Below the pieces are notes generated by a model. The model was given only the letters and a program-made list of their open reading frames with translations, searched no databases and was not told the DNA's origin. From Hyphomonas neptunium ATCC 15444 (GTDB lineage Bacteria; Pseudomonadota; Alphaproteobacteria; Caulobacterales; Hyphomonadaceae), in the NCBI RefSeq assembly GCF_000013025.1, contig NC_008358.1, forward strand, positions 2,294,001 through 2,358,000: a stretch of 64,000 nt of DNA. Direction: 5' to 3'. The position numbers and the translations under genes are program-made. Below are positions 52,810-63,401 of the stretch, in pieces (position 1 is the stretch's first letter; each line of letters begins with the position of its first letter).

Positions 52810-54351
52810 TTATTTGGATTCGTAAGTACGTGCGACTTCATCAAACAGCCGCACCCCATATCCAACAGCGCCTTTGGGATCGACAGCATTGCCGGCATTC
52901 TGCCAGGCAACCCCGGCAATATCGAGATGCACGAACGGCGTCTCTTCCTTGGCCCATTCCATCACAAAGGCTGCGCCAACCGATGCGCCCGGCGCGCCTT
53001 CACCACCATTTTTCAGGTCTGCCACATCGCTATTGAGCGCCTTGCGCGAATTGGGGTGAACCGGCATCCGCCAAAGCGCTTCACCCGAGCTCTCCGCCGC
53101 GGCCAGGAAAGTTCCGGCCAGCTTGTCATCCTTCGTAAACAGGCCAGCATAATCTGGCCCGAGCGCGCCGACCACGGCGCCGGTCAGCGTCGCGATCGTT
53201 ACCGCCATCTTGGGCTTGTACTGCTCCTGCGCCCACCACAGGCCATCTGCCAGCACAAGCCGCCCTTCGGCATCCGTGCTCATGATCTCGATCGTCTTGC
53301 CACTCATGGATGTCAGCACATCGCCGGGACGGATCGCATTTCCGTCCGGCATGTTTTCGGCCAGGGCCAGGACGGCAACCGCATTCAGCTTTGCCTCGCG
53401 CTTTGCAAGCGTCAGGACGGCGCCCGCCGAGGCTGCCGCGCCGGACATATCCATCCGCATACGCCACATATTCGCGCTCGGCTTGATAGAGATGCCGCCC
53501 GTGTCGAATGTGATCCCTTTGCCGACAAAGGCCAGCGGCGCGTCGCCCGCTGCGCCACCCTTGTATTCAACCGCCACCAGGCGCGGCGGGCGGGCTGAGC
53601 CCTGCCCGGTGCCATACAGCGCGCCCATGCCGAGCGCCTCGATCTGCGTCTCGTCCAGCACGGTCACCGATACATTCGGTACACCGTCAAACTTTGCGAC
53701 AACCTGATCTGCAAACCAGGCAGGTGTTTTGATGTTGGACGGCGTGGAGATCAGGTCGCGCGCAAAATAAACGCCTTCCGCGACCGCGCGGGCGTTGCTT
53801 TCCCAGGCGCGCCGCGCCGCGCCTGCATCGGGCGCGAGGAAGGTCAGTGTCACGGTTGGCTCGGTTGCCGCTGCAGGCTCGCTGCGCCATTTTCCAAAAT
53901 CATACGCGCCCAGCATCGCGCCTTGCGCCGCAATGGCTGCGTCATGGGTTACATCTGCTGCATCCGGCACAACCACGGTCACATTGGCTTTCCAGGCAGA
54001 CGTGCCCTTGCCGACCGTGGCGCCGTAGGTCTGCATATCTGTTGCGCTTTTCAGGCCCGCGCCCGTGCCCACCAGCAGGACGCCGCTATAGGGGCCAACG
54101 CCATAAAGCGTCAGGGTCTGACCCGCTTCGCCCTTGAAACTTGCCATGGTGATCGCCTCGGCAATCGCCCCTTTGGCGGCGCGGTCAGCATCTCTCGACA
54201 GCCCCTCAAGCGCGCCGTCCTTGCCCACGGGCAGCACGACCGCGCCCTTGTTGGGACGCTCTGCCTTGGCAAATTCAATGGCGGGAAGATCCGCGGCGGC
54301 GGGCAGTGCCAGCGCCAGTACGGATACAGCTGCGGTGAACCATGTTTTCAT
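52810..54351 (-). CDS. Leucyl aminopeptidase family M17, exported
   Basis: Dizinc/manganese aminopeptidase of 513 residues releasing N-terminal residues from peptides. Unlike cytoplasmic PepA it starts with a clear signal peptide (WFTAAVSVLALALPAAAD), so it acts in the periplasm or outside. Catalytic signatures: KGITFDTGGISIKPS (Lys, Asp), ENMPDGNAIRPGD, and STDAEGRLVLAD where PepA usually reads NTDAEGRL. The C-terminal catalytic part is complete. It is transcribed alone towards the bidirectional terminator. Confidence 0.93.
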   Translation of the reverse strand: MKTWFTAAVSVLALALPAAADLPAIEFAKAERPNKGAVVLPVGKDGALEGLSRDADRAAKGAIAEAITMASFKGEAGQTLTLYGVGPYSGVLLVGTGAGLKSATDMQTYGATVGKGTSAWKANVTVVVPDAADVTHDAAIAAQGAMLGAYDFGKWRSEPAAATEPTVTLTFLAPDAGAARRAWESNARAVAEGVYFARDLISTPSNIKTPAWFADQVVAKFDGVPNVSVTVLDETQIEALGMGALYGTGQGSARPPRLVAVEYKGGAAGDAPLAFVGKGITFDTGGISIKPSANMWRMRMDMSGAAASAGAVLTLAKREAKLNAVAVLALAENMPDGNAIRPGDVLTSMSGKTIEIMSTDAEGRLVLADGLWWAQEQYKPKMAVTIATLTGAVVGALGPDYAGLFTKDDKLAGTFLAAAESSGEALWRMPVHPNSRKALNSDVADLKNGGEGAPGASVGAAFVMEWAKEETPFVHLDIAGVAWQNAGNAVDPKGAVGYGVRLFDEVARTYESK

Positions 54352-54466
54352 GGGAGCCCCTTCTTTGTTTCAATATTACATTTGCCTCGGAAAAATCTGC
54401 CCGGATGTCCAGCCTTTTCGAGGCAAGATCTCTGCAGATTCCGGTCACAAAGGATTGAAACCGGAC

Positions 54467-55099
54467 TCAGCCGACGAGGAAAGCCTTGAGCGCGGGGCCA
54501 TCATCGAAAGCATGATCCGGCCTGGCGGCTTTGAGCGCATCAATCGGCGCAAACCCCCAACTGACCGCCACGCAGCAGATGCCCACTTCGCGCGCCGCAT
54601 CAATGTCGCGGATCTCATCGCCCACTGCCAGCGTCCGCGCGGGGTCGGCCTTCAGCCGTTTCATCACATCACGAAAATGCTTCGCCTTGCCGAACATGCC
54701 TGCGCCACAGCTCCAGGCAGAAATCCGTGAACTGATCTCTGGCCCCAGCGCCCGGCGCACGACCGCCTCGGCGTTCGATGAAACAACCGCCACCGGAATG
54801 CCCTTCGCCATCACAGCGTCCAGCAGGTCCAACGTGCCCTCAAACAGTGGAAACGCTTCGGCCGCGCGGGCCCGCTTCCGGGCATAGACCGCAATCATCG
54901 GCAGCTTCCAACCCGGAATGCCCAACGACGACATCACCTCCCGCGGCGGATGCCCCCGCATTGCCTCCTGTTCCTCATGGCTGGGAAGCCGAAACCGGAA
55001 CTTCTGAGACAACTCCGGCAAAAGCGCACGAAAGAAGCTCACGCTGTCCGCCAACGTGCCATCAAAGTCGAAGATGATGAGGTCAGGTTTGGTCTGCAT
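54467..55099 (-). CDS. HAD superfamily hydrolase, phosphoglycolate phosphatase-like
   Basis: Phosphatase of 210 residues with the haloacid dehalogenase core. Motif I: IIFDFDGTLADSVSF (nucleophile and acid Asp). Motif II is VAVVSSNAE; motif III lysine in GMFGKAKHF and motif IV AVGDEIRDIDAA. The helical cap sits after motif I as in subfamily I. It lies 7 bp after thiG on the same strand and may be part of the thiamine operon by transcription, but the substrate is not implied by that. Confidence 0.9.
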   Translation of the reverse strand: MQTKPDLIIFDFDGTLADSVSFFRALLPELSQKFRFRLPSHEEQEAMRGHPPREVMSSLGIPGWKLPMIAVYARKRARAAEAFPLFEGTLDLLDAVMAKGIPVAVVSSNAEAVVRRALGPEISSRISAWSCGAGMFGKAKHFRDVMKRLKADPARTLAVGDEIRDIDAAREVGICCVAVSWGFAPIDALKAARPDHAFDDGPALKAFLVG

Positions 55100-55105
55100 A
55101 CGGGA

Positions 55106-55903
55106 TTATATAAGCCCCGCGAGAGGTGAACTCGGGTCAGCATAACGCTTCTTCGGCATCCGCCCGGCCAGATACGCCTCGCGCCCCGCAATCACGGCAT
55201 GCTTCATCGCGCGGGCCATCCGCACCGGGTCTTTCGCCTGCGCGATGGCCGTGTTCATCAACACGCCGTCACATCCAAGCTCCATGGCAATCGCTGCGTC
55301 CGATGCCGTCCCCACGCCCGCGTCCACAATCACCGGCACACGCGCGGCCTCAATGATCAGCCGGATGTTCACCGGGTTCATGATCCCGAGGCCGGACCCG
55401 ATCAGCGACCCGAGCGGCATGATCGCCACGCAGCCCGCCTCTTCGAGCAGGCGCGCATAAACCGGATCATCCGAACAATAGACCATCACCTCGAAGCCAT
55501 CCTTGATGAGGGCTTCGGCCGCCTTCAGCGTCTCGGGCATGTTCGGATAAAGCGTCTTCTGGTCGGCCAGCACTTCCAGCTTCACCAGGTTCCAGCCGCC
55601 CGCCTCGCGCGCCAGGCGCAAGGTGCGCACGGCCTCATCGGCCGTATAGCAACCGGCAGTGTTGGGCAGGAAGGTGAACTCCTCAGGCGTCACATGATCG
55701 GTCAGACGCGGCTCATTCGGATTCGAAAGATTCACCCGGCGCAAGGCCACGGTCACGATCTCGGCCCCGGCGGCGCGCGCCGCATCGGCGTTCTGCTCAT
55801 AGGAGGCATATTTGCCGGTGCCCACGATCAGGCGCGAGGCATAGGTCTTTCCGGCGATGACCAGCGGATCATCAACGGGGCTCTGGGAGGCGGTGTCGGG
55901 CAC
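55106..55903 (-). CDS. thiG: Thiazole synthase
   Basis: Enzyme forming the thiazole moiety of thiamine from DXP, dehydroglycine and ThiS-thiocarboxylate, 265 residues. Motifs: [15 protein letters not shown] with its catalytic lysine, [42 protein letters not shown] and [17 protein letters not shown] at 55903, with AGGAG 10 nt upstream, gives the expected N-terminus; the open frame to 56038 runs through the intergenic repeats and is not coding. thiS is 125 bp upstream. Confidence 0.96.
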   Translation of the reverse strand: MPDTASQSPVDDPLVIAGKTYASRLIVGTGKYASYEQNADAARAAGAEIVTVALRRVNLSNPNEPRLTDHVTPEEFTFLPNTAGCYTADEAVRTLRLAREAGGWNLVKLEVLADQKTLYPNMPETLKAAEALIKDGFEVMVYCSDDPVYARLLEEAGCVAIMPLGSLIGSGLGIMNPVNIRLIIEAARVPVIVDAGVGTASDAAIAMELGCDGVLMNTAIAQAKDPVRMARAMKHAVIAGREAYLAGRMPKKRYADPSSPLAGLI

Positions 55904-55954
55904 GGGAGGTGTCTCCTGACTGAAACTTGAAAAACGGCCGCAAGGCCTGCGTGG

Positions 55955-56015
55955 TTGGAGTTTTCTTGGAGGATTTCGGCCCCTCGTTGGAGGAATCGTT
56001 GGAGTTTTTTTGGAG
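55955..56015. repeat. Five irregular TTGGAG repeats between thiS and thiG
   Basis: TTGGAG occurs at 55955, 55966, 55987, 55999 and 56010 on the plus strand, with intervals of 11, 21, 12 and 11 bases, in T-rich flanks. On the coding strand it reads CTCCAA. A short GGCC/GGCC hairpin followed by GTTTTT on the minus strand lies at about 55930-55947. The spacing near one helical turn may be a decayed tandem repeat or protein-binding array. Confidence 0.55.
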
Positions 56016-56027
56016 TTTTTTCGCCCC

Positions 56028-56246
56028 TTATCCCCCACCCACGAATTGCACGATTTCCAGCCGGTCCCCCTCGGTCAGCACCGTCATGGCATGCTCGGAC
56101 TTCGGCACGATCTCGAGATTGCGCTCAACCGCGACGCTGCGCGGGTCACGCCCTGTCTCGCCGGCAATCCGGTGGATAAGCTGCGCAATCGTCGTGCCGG
56201 GGGCGATCTCGAGCGCCGCTCCGTTCAGTGTGATCTGCATCACCAA
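56028..56246 (-). CDS. thiS: Sulfur carrier protein ThiS
   Basis: Ubiquitin-fold sulfur carrier of 72 residues: [21 protein letters not shown], then [13 protein letters not shown] and the functional diglycine tail FVGGG, which is thiocarboxylated to supply sulfur to ThiG. The tail has one glycine beyond the usual GG. It lies upstream of thiG on the same strand and is divergent from aroQ, 57 bp away. Confidence 0.93.
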   Translation of the reverse strand: MVMQITLNGAALEIAPGTTIAQLIHRIAGETGRDPRSVAVERNLEIVPKSEHAMTVLTEGDRLEIVQFVGGG

Positions 56247-56303
56247 AATTCCCTGACTGTTGCCCTCTTGCCACGCTGGCCGTTACAGCGCAAACGAAGG
56301 CGC

Positions 56304-56747
56304 ATGTCGAAACCGGTATATGTCCTCGGCGGGCCGAACCTCAACCTTTTGGGTACGCGCGAGCCGGAAATCTACGGGCGGGATACGCTCGAGGATATCC
56401 ACGCCCGACTCAGGGCGCTCGCTGGCGACGTGGCAATTGTCGCGCGCCAGACGAATTCTGAAGGTGAGCTCGTGTCCTGGGTGCAGGAGGCTGCCCGAGA
56501 CGGGCGGGCTCTGATCCTCAACGCAGCCGCCTACACACACACGTCGATTGCGCTGCATGACGCCTTGAAAACATTGAAAATTCCACTAATCGAAGTTCAC
56601 CTGTCGAACCCCGCTGCGCGCGAAGCTTTCCGGCATGTGAATTACGTTGCGCCTGTTGCAGTTGGTACAATTGCCGGGCTAGGTGCCTATGGTTATGAAC
56701 TCGCGCTGAGCGCGGCCCTGAGGCTATCGGGAGAGGCTAGGAGCTAA
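56304..56747 (+). CDS. aroQ: 3-dehydroquinate dehydratase, type II
   Basis: Shikimate pathway enzyme of 147 residues, dodecameric flavodoxin-like fold. Motifs: [19 protein letters not shown] with the catalytic Tyr-Arg pair, [18 protein letters not shown] with the histidine site, and [20 protein letters not shown]. The start at 56304 follows GAAGG. It directly precedes accB with 2 bp between them, an arrangement common in proteobacteria. Confidence 0.97.
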   Translation: MSKPVYVLGGPNLNLLGTREPEIYGRDTLEDIHARLRALAGDVAIVARQTNSEGELVSWVQEAARDGRALILNAAAYTHTSIALHDALKTLKIPLIEVHLSNPAAREAFRHVNYVAPVAVGTIAGLGAYGYELALSAALRLSGEARS

Positions 56748-56749
56748 AT

Positions 56750-57220
56750 ATGAGTACTGCCAAGAACAAGCTGGACACGGGCCTGATCCGCGAACTGGCG
56801 GCCATCCTGCGGGAAGCCGACCTGGGTGAGCTGGAGGTCGAACATGAAGGCCTCCGCGTCCGGGTTTCAAAACCGCTGGCCCCAACCATTATGCAGGCAG
56901 CTGCTGCCGCGCCTGCGCCCGCTGCGGCCCCGGCTGTCGCAGCCATCGCCGCGCCTGCTGCGGCCCCCGCAGCTGCGGCTGCATCAGACAACGCCGTAAA
57001 ATCTCCAATGGTGGGAACGGTTTACCTTTCCCCCGACCCGAGCTCAAAGGCTTACATCACCCTGGGTGACAAGGTGAAGAAGGGCGACACGCTCATGCTC
57101 ATCGAAGCCATGAAGACGTTCAATCCCGTCGAAGCCGACCGCGCAGGCACTGTGAAGGCGATCTATGTCGATAACGCTCAGCCGGTCGAATACGGCGAAG
57201 CGCTGGTCCTGATCGAGTAA
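56750..57220 (+). CDS. accB: Biotin carboxyl carrier protein of acetyl-CoA carboxylase
   Basis: BCCP of 156 residues. An N-terminal segment ([20 protein letters not shown]) is followed by an Ala/Pro-rich linker (about residues 44-82) and the biotinyl domain. The biotinylated lysine is in [13 protein letters not shown], preceded by [13 protein letters not shown]. It is followed 1 bp later by accC. Confidence 0.97.
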   Translation: MSTAKNKLDTGLIRELAAILREADLGELEVEHEGLRVRVSKPLAPTIMQAAAAAPAPAAAPAVAAIAAPAAAPAAAAASDNAVKSPMVGTVYLSPDPSSKAYITLGDKVKKGDTLMLIEAMKTFNPVEADRAGTVKAIYVDNAQPVEYGEALVLIE

Positions 57221-57221
57221 C

Positions 57222-58595
<1,374 letters not shown>

Positions 58596-58652
58596 CCCGC
58601 CCGGCATCCCGCCACATTTACAGCCTGCGCGGCGCAACCCATATCTTTGGTC

Positions 58653-59429
58653 ATGTCAGCCCGCTTCGGACCAGAAGACCTGCTCGCCTGCTATCGCCGG
58701 GGCGTATTTCCGATGGCCGATTCGCGGGACGATCCCCGGCTGTTCCTCGTTGATCCGGACTTCAGGGGCATTCTTCCCCTTGACGCATTCCACATCCCCA
58801 AACGCCTGAAGCGCCGCGTCTGCCAGGACCCGTATCGCGTTAGCTTCGATACCGCCTTCACCCGCGTCGTCGAAGCCTGCGGCGAGCCGCACGACAACCG
58901 GCCAAACACCTGGATCAACTCCCCCATCGTGAACCTCTACAGCGCATTGCACCGGCAAGGCTTCGCCCACTCGGTAGAGTGCTGGGACGGGGATCAATTG
59001 GTAGGCGGGCTCTATGGCGTGTCCCTGGGCGGCGCCTTTTTCGGCGAGAGCATGTTCTCCCGTGCGACGGACGCGTCAAAGATCGCCCTCGTCCACCTTG
59101 CCGCCCGTCTGATCGACCGGGGCTATGTGCTGCTGGACGCGCAATTCCACAATCCGCATCTCACCCAGTTCGGCCTGATCGAAATCAGCCGTGACGCTTT
59201 CAAAGCGCGCCTGAAAGCCGCCCTCAAAGTGGGAGCAGATTTTCATGGCGGCTCTGACGGGCCAGCGCCCGATCAATCTATAGGGATGTCTTCGTCCGGC
59301 GGTGTTTCGGACTCGGTCACGCCTGCGGGCATGTCCTCATACAGCGGCTCTTCGCTTTCCGGAATGATCGCGCGCTCAGGCAGCTTCACCGGATCGGGCG
59401 CCGTGCAGCGAATAACCCAGATGTCGTAG
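58653..59429 (+). CDS. aat: Leucyl/phenylalanyl-tRNA-protein transferase with unusual C-terminal extension
   Basis: Adds Leu or Phe to N-terminal Arg/Lys of proteins, marking them for ClpS/ClpAP degradation. Core motifs: DLLACYRRGVFPMADSRDDP, HIPKRLKRRV, TWINSPIVNLYSALHRQG, AHSVECWDGDQLVGGLYGVS, GGAFFGESMFS and LLDAQFHNPHLTQFG. ATG at 58653 is taken over the TTG at 58647. The family core ends near residue 205 (59267); about 50 further Ser/Gly-rich residues lie antisense to the 3' end of the DUF2155 gene. The extension looks like read-through into the convergent gene and probably has no function of its own. Confidence 0.92.
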   Translation: MSARFGPEDLLACYRRGVFPMADSRDDPRLFLVDPDFRGILPLDAFHIPKRLKRRVCQDPYRVSFDTAFTRVVEACGEPHDNRPNTWINSPIVNLYSALHRQGFAHSVECWDGDQLVGGLYGVSLGGAFFGESMFSRATDASKIALVHLAARLIDRGYVLLDAQFHNPHLTQFGLIEISRDAFKARLKAALKVGADFHGGSDGPAPDQSIGMSSSGGVSDSVTPAGMSSYSGSSLSGMIARSGSFTGSGAVQRITQMS

Positions 59430-59827
59430 ACGGGATGCTCCAGCGCATTCAGGCCGGGCGAGGACGCATACATCCAGCCCGAAAACAGGATCGGGCTATC
59501 GGCTTCAGACGGCGGCACATCCTTGGCCGCGACAGCAGCTTCCATCGTCTCGACAGCCACAGGCTGGGTCGAGGCAATCCGCAAAAAGGCAGCACTTTCA
59601 GGTACTTCCTCAGGCGGCGCCTGATAGCAGGCTTTCAGATCAACTCGCAGCGACCCGTATACGACCGGCTCGCCGACCTTCACGACAATATCTGTCGAAC
59701 GCCCGGTAATCTTGTCCAGCGCGCGCAGCGTCGCTTCATTCTTCTGGGCCATCGTGCTGGCCGAAGCCGGCAACGCAGCCAGAACCGAAAGACTGGCCAA
59801 GGCAAGGAAGCGCGCAGCGGTCTTCAT
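59273..59827 (-). CDS. DUF2155 domain-containing exported protein
   Basis: Exported protein of 184 residues. A signal peptide (ending LPASASTM) precedes the DUF2155 core: LDKITGRSTDIVVKVGEPVV, YGSLRVDLKACYQAPPEE and SGWMYASSPGLNALEHPVYDIWV-type sequence (reported here in parts), with VIRC. The acidic C-terminal tail (EDMPAGVTESETPPDEDIP) is overlapped in antisense by the aat gene end for 157 bp. Its start overlaps the mlaD-like stop by ATGA. Family function is not established. Confidence 0.9.
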   Translation of the reverse strand: MKTAARFLALASLSVLAALPASASTMAQKNEATLRALDKITGRSTDIVVKVGEPVVYGSLRVDLKACYQAPPEEVPESAAFLRIASTQPVAVETMEAAVAAKDVPPSEADSPILFSGWMYASSPGLNALEHPVYDIWVIRCTAPDPVKLPERAIIPESEEPLYEDMPAGVTESETPPDEDIPID

Positions 59828-60381
59828 TCAACGGTTTCCTCGGCAGGCACTTCTTCTTCGGGTTCATCGGTCAGGCCGTAATCATCGTCCATGGCCGGAG
59901 AAGCGCTGCTGCTGCTGTCCCCGCCACCGCCGCTGCCCGACGCGAAGGAGGCAAACAGGGTCAGCAGATCAACGCTGCCGCGCGTGTACATGATTTCGCC
60001 AGTGCCATCCTGCGCAATGGTGTCAAAACCCGCGCCAGGTTCCAGCGCGATGTAGGCGCCGCCGAGCAGGCCATCTGTGGAAATCCGGGCATCGGTATCG
60101 TCCGGCAGCGCCCATTTCGAATCGAGTGCCAGCTTGAGAACCGCCTCAAACGTCTCCGGATCGCCGTCGATAGACTTCACAACGCCGGCCTTTACGCCCG
60201 CAATGCGCACGTCTGAGCCGCGCGAAATACCCGACACGCTGTTGAAGCGGGCGGTCACCTCATACTGATTGGCACTGACGCTTGCGGCATCGCCGCCGCG
60301 TGCCAGAGCGAACCAGAGGAAGAAGCCGGCAACGCCGATAACAATCGCGCCGATCAAGGTCTCAAAGATAGATTCACGCAT
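59824..60381 (-). CDS. MlaD-type phospholipid transport protein
   Basis: MCE-domain protein of 185 residues. One N-terminal membrane helix (IGAIVIGVAGFFLWFALA) anchors it in the inner membrane with the MCE domain outside: YEVTARFNSVSGISRGSDVR, IAGVKAGVVKSI and LLGGAYIALEPG. It ends in a Ser/Glu-rich tail. MlaD is part of the MlaFEDB system that moves phospholipids between membranes; mlaE and mlaF are not in this window. It overlaps the NDUFA12 gene end by 8 bp and the next gene start by 4 bp. Confidence 0.9.
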   Translation of the reverse strand: MRESIFETLIGAIVIGVAGFFLWFALARGGDAASVSANQYEVTARFNSVSGISRGSDVRIAGVKAGVVKSIDGDPETFEAVLKLALDSKWALPDDTDARISTDGLLGGAYIALEPGAGFDTIAQDGTGEIMYTRGSVDLLTLFASFASGSGGGGDSSSSASPAMDDDYGLTDEPEEEVPAEETVE

Positions 60382-60766
60382 CCGGGTTCCAAGCCTCGTA
60401 ATCAGAGTCTGAGCGTTGGCGCTGCCCTTTGCTGGACATCGCGCCTTTGGGCTTCACGGCATACGGCGTGCCGGTCATGTTCGGTGTGTGATCGGTTTCC
60501 CAATCCCGGCGCTCAAGCGGCATCTTGGTCGGCGGCGCGTCCAGCGTGTGGTGCAGCCAGCCATGCCAGTCCGCAGGCACTTTGGAGGGCTCAGCCAGGC
60601 CATGATACATCACATACCGGCGGCGGCGGCCTTCCAGAGACGGTTTGCGCTCTTCGAAATAGCGGTTGCCATACTCGTCGGTGCCAACAAAGCCCGAGCG
60701 GCGTTTGATGTCGAAGGCGGCGCCGATCGTGTTTCCGCTCCACCAAGTGAATATCTGCTTCAGCAT
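60374..60766 (-). CDS. NADH:ubiquinone oxidoreductase subunit NDUFA12 family protein
   Basis: Accessory Complex I subunit of 130 residues, homologous to mitochondrial NDUFA12/B17.2, found in alphaproteobacteria. Characteristic stretches: GFVGTDEYGNRYFEER, RRRRYVMYHGLAEPSKVPA and WHGWLHHTLDAPP. The start at 60766 follows GGAAAGC. It is the first gene of a coupled trio with MlaD and DUF2155, a conserved order in this class of bacteria. Confidence 0.94.
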   Translation of the reverse strand: MLKQIFTWWSGNTIGAAFDIKRRSGFVGTDEYGNRYFEERKPSLEGRRRRYVMYHGLAEPSKVPADWHGWLHHTLDAPPTKMPLERRDWETDHTPNMTGTPYAVKPKGAMSSKGQRQRSDSDYEAWNPDA

Positions 60767-60986
60767 CTCAGGCTTTCCTGACTGGGTTTGATGGCCGCAA
60801 TATGGCGATGCCAATATGGCGATCATGGGCGATTAATCCATCCATGACGGGCAGGCAATGCGCCCTGCGCGCGCGGGCCCTGCTGTTGCGGGCGTTCGGC
60901 TGCTGTGTGTGCCTCAAAAGCGGTTGCCGCGAGGGGGGCAAGCAGGCACCCTGACCGGGAGTGATTCGGCAGGAGGCACGGGACAG

Positions 60987-63239
60987 ATGGCAGCAAAATC
61001 GCATGCGGAAATCCTGGAAGCAGCAGAAGCGGACGGGCTCGTCTCCCGCGAAGTGCGGATGCGGGACATTTCCCGGTCAGCCGGCCGCGCCCTTCAGCCG
61101 CTGACACCCGCCGCCCTGGAACAGGTTCGCGCGGCCTGGTCTGCCGCAAATCTGCTCGGTGTATCCCAGCTTGCGACCGCCGAAATGCTCGAGCGCCTCG
61201 GCGAAGCGCCCCGCAATGCCGAACTGGCCGAAGCCATCGCCGCTGGTCTGCCACAGGATGTGCTGGAAGAGGCGCTCCGCCAGCCTGGCGGCATCCAGAA
61301 AACCGCCGCCGCCCTGCGCGCCGCTGCCGTCAGCACACCTTCACCTCGCCCCGGCATGTTCGAGACGGGCCATCTCGATGGCGTCCTCAGCGACGCGCTC
61401 GATGCGCTGCTCGACGAAGGCGCGGAAATCCACCTTGCTCGCGCGCCGCTGCCTGATGCCGCCACCCGTTGCCGCGTGATCGATGTCGCCACCGCTATTG
61501 GACCGGGGGGCCTTGAGGCCGACTATCTCATTTCTTCCGCCGACGCGGCGGGTCGCGCTCTGTCCGATGGTGTGCTGGTCATCGCCGGCCTCGGCGCCGC
61601 TGTCATGTCCCTCGGGCTCGATTATGCCTCCGAGACGGGCATTGGCGCCGGTGCTGCCCTGACCGCCCTGGTCCGGTCCGCTGCGACCGGCGCGGCCTTC
61701 CCGGCAGCCCACGCGCGCATTCTTGGCCTGGAAGCGGTGAAGGCCGGCGGGCGCCGCGCCTGCCAGGTCGCCATCCTGCCCCTCATGGATCTCGCCAATA
61801 TTCTGCCGGACTGCGAAAGCGAAGGCGCCGCGCCGGTGCGCACCGTGCTCGCCTACGGGGAAGACGCCCCCTCACTTGGCCGCGCAGCCCGCCTCGGCCT
61901 CGCGCGCCGGGCACCCGAACAGCTGCCAGTCTTGCTGGGCCGTCTCGCCAGCGCCGGAGAACAGGACCTCGACGCCGCCCTTGGCCGCACAAAGCTGCGC
62001 GACCGGGGTTTCAGCGATGATGCCATCGAGCGAGTCACCCGCGCTATCGGCGACGGCCTGCCGCTCAGCGCGGCGTTCTCCCGCTGGGTTCTGGGCGACG
62101 AGATCATCAGCAATGATCTGCGTCTGTCGCCGGAGCGGTTTGATTCTGATGGCCGCGCTCTGCTGTCTGCGGTGGGCTTCTCCAAGAAAGACATCGCGGC
62201 GGCGGAAGAAGCCATCGATGGCGCCGTCGAGGACATTGCCGGCAAAGGCCTGGCGGCCGCTGGCCTGTCGCTGAGCATTTCGATGGACGCGGAATTGCGG
62301 TTCACATCTGCGGCCGCTCGCGCGCTCAATGGCATGGCAATGCTGCGCGTGCCCGCCCAGGAAGGCCTCAACATGGCGGAGGCGGCGATGGCTGCAGGTC
62401 TGTCCGTGCTGCTGACCGGCCACCGGACGCCCCCGTCTGAAGACGTGCGGGATCGTATGGAGCAAATCCTCTCGCTGGCGGATGAAATCGCCGAAGAGGC
62501 CGACGCCCTGCCCGATCTGCCCGTGCTCACCGACGCGCTGCCGCCCGTCCGCCGCACACGCCTGCCCGATCGCCGCAAAGGCTACATCCAGAAAGCCACG
62601 GTTGGCGGCCACAAGGTCTACCTGCACACCGGCGAATTCGACGATGGCAGCCTGGGTGAAATCTTCATCGACATGCACAAGGAAGGCGCCGCCTTCCGCA
62701 GCCTGATGAACAACTTTGCCATCTCGGTATCCCTCGGCCTGCAGTATGGCGTACCGCTGGAAGAGTATGCCGATGCCTTCGTCTTCACCCGGTTTGAACC
62801 AGCCGGCGAAGTGACCGGGAATGACCGGATCACGAAAGCCACGTCGATCCTCGACTATATCTTCCGCGAACTGGCACTGTCCTATCTGGGCCGGGACGAT
62901 CTTGCCGAAGCCGATGTCACCCATGACGGCCTTGGCCGGGGCGCGGGCGACGCCACCCGCGGCGCCCAAACCGCCCCGTTCACCACCGAAGCTGCCCAGA
63001 TCATCTCTCGAGGCTTCTCCCGCGGCCAACTGCCGGACAACATCGTTATTCTGAACAAGCGTCGCGCAGAAAAGGCATCTGAAGAGGCAGAAGACGGCGA
63101 GGAAGAGACCATAGATCTCACACCCGCCTATCTGGCCCAGCCTTGCCCCGCCTGTGGCAGCTTTACCCTCTTTGAGGCTTCGCCGGACGGCCATCAGGCC
63201 TGCGATACCTGCGGCGAAGAAAGCAGAGCCACTCAATAA
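60987..63239 (+). CDS. Class II ribonucleotide reductase-like protein, probable pseudoenzyme with TSCPD domain
   Basis: Protein of about 750 residues. The C-terminal 220 residues clearly match the end of adenosylcobalamin-dependent RNR (NrdJ): [77 protein letters not shown] and the zinc-ribbon CPACG with CDTCG. The middle part also looks like decayed NrdJ core ([50 protein letters not shown]). The NrdJ catalytic motifs NxCxE and the terminal redox cysteines are missing; the whole protein has few cysteines. The N-terminal 130 residues are not recognised. ATG at 60987 follows AGGAGG. A regulatory or structural role is possible; a remnant under selection is favoured by the long intact frame. Confidence 0.75.
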   Translation: MAAKSHAEILEAAEADGLVSREVRMRDISRSAGRALQPLTPAALEQVRAAWSAANLLGVSQLATAEMLERLGEAPRNAELAEAIAAGLPQDVLEEALRQPGGIQKTAAALRAAAVSTPSPRPGMFETGHLDGVLSDALDALLDEGAEIHLARAPLPDAATRCRVIDVATAIGPGGLEADYLISSADAAGRALSDGVLVIAGLGAAVMSLGLDYASETGIGAGAALTALVRSAATGAAFPAAHARILGLEAVKAGGRRACQVAILPLMDLANILPDCESEGAAPVRTVLAYGEDAPSLGRAARLGLARRAPEQLPVLLGRLASAGEQDLDAALGRTKLRDRGFSDDAIERVTRAIGDGLPLSAAFSRWVLGDEIISNDLRLSPERFDSDGRALLSAVGFSKKDIAAAEEAIDGAVEDIAGKGLAAAGLSLSISMDAELRFTSAAARALNGMAMLRVPAQEGLNMAEAAMAAGLSVLLTGHRTPPSEDVRDRMEQILSLADEIAEEADALPDLPVLTDALPPVRRTRLPDRRKGYIQKATVGGHKVYLHTGEFDDGSLGEIFIDMHKEGAAFRSLMNNFAISVSLGLQYGVPLEEYADAFVFTRFEPAGEVTGNDRITKATSILDYIFRELALSYLGRDDLAEADVTHDGLGRGAGDATRGAQTAPFTTEAAQIISRGFSRGQLPDNIVILNKRRAEKASEEAEDGEEETIDLTPAYLAQPCPACGSFTLFEASPDGHQACDTCGEESRATQ

Positions 63240-63263
63240 CCCCAAAGGCGAGCGCGCTGGCCG

Positions 63264-63288
63264 ATTCTGCCCCTCTCAAGGGGAGAAT
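63264..63288 (+). terminator. Weak stem-loop after the RNR-like gene
   Basis: ATTCT and CCCC (one bulged G between them) pair with GGGG and AGAAT across a TCTCAA loop. It lies 25 nt past the stop codon of the RNR-like gene and lacks a T-run, so its terminator role is tentative. Confidence 0.35.
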
Positions 63289-63401
63289 TAACTATGCCGC
63301 AGCGTCACACTGTATTGCACGGCGGCAACAGTTACCGGCCTTTTACACTTCTTACTGTTTGTTCAGTTTAGAGTTTTTAGAATTGCCATTATCCAAGTCA
63401 T

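Noticed and set aside
56247..56303. Thiamine riboswitch before thiS
   Set aside because: Only 57 bp separate thiS and aroQ and no CUGAGA-type core is present.
60767..60986. Cobalamin riboswitch before the class II RNR-like gene
   Set aside because: No B12-box-like sequence was found; the region is short and shared with the divergent NDUFA12 gene.
61872..63245. 457-codon minus-strand open frame
   Set aside because: Antisense to the class II RNR-like gene, rich in Arg, Gly and Gln without motifs.
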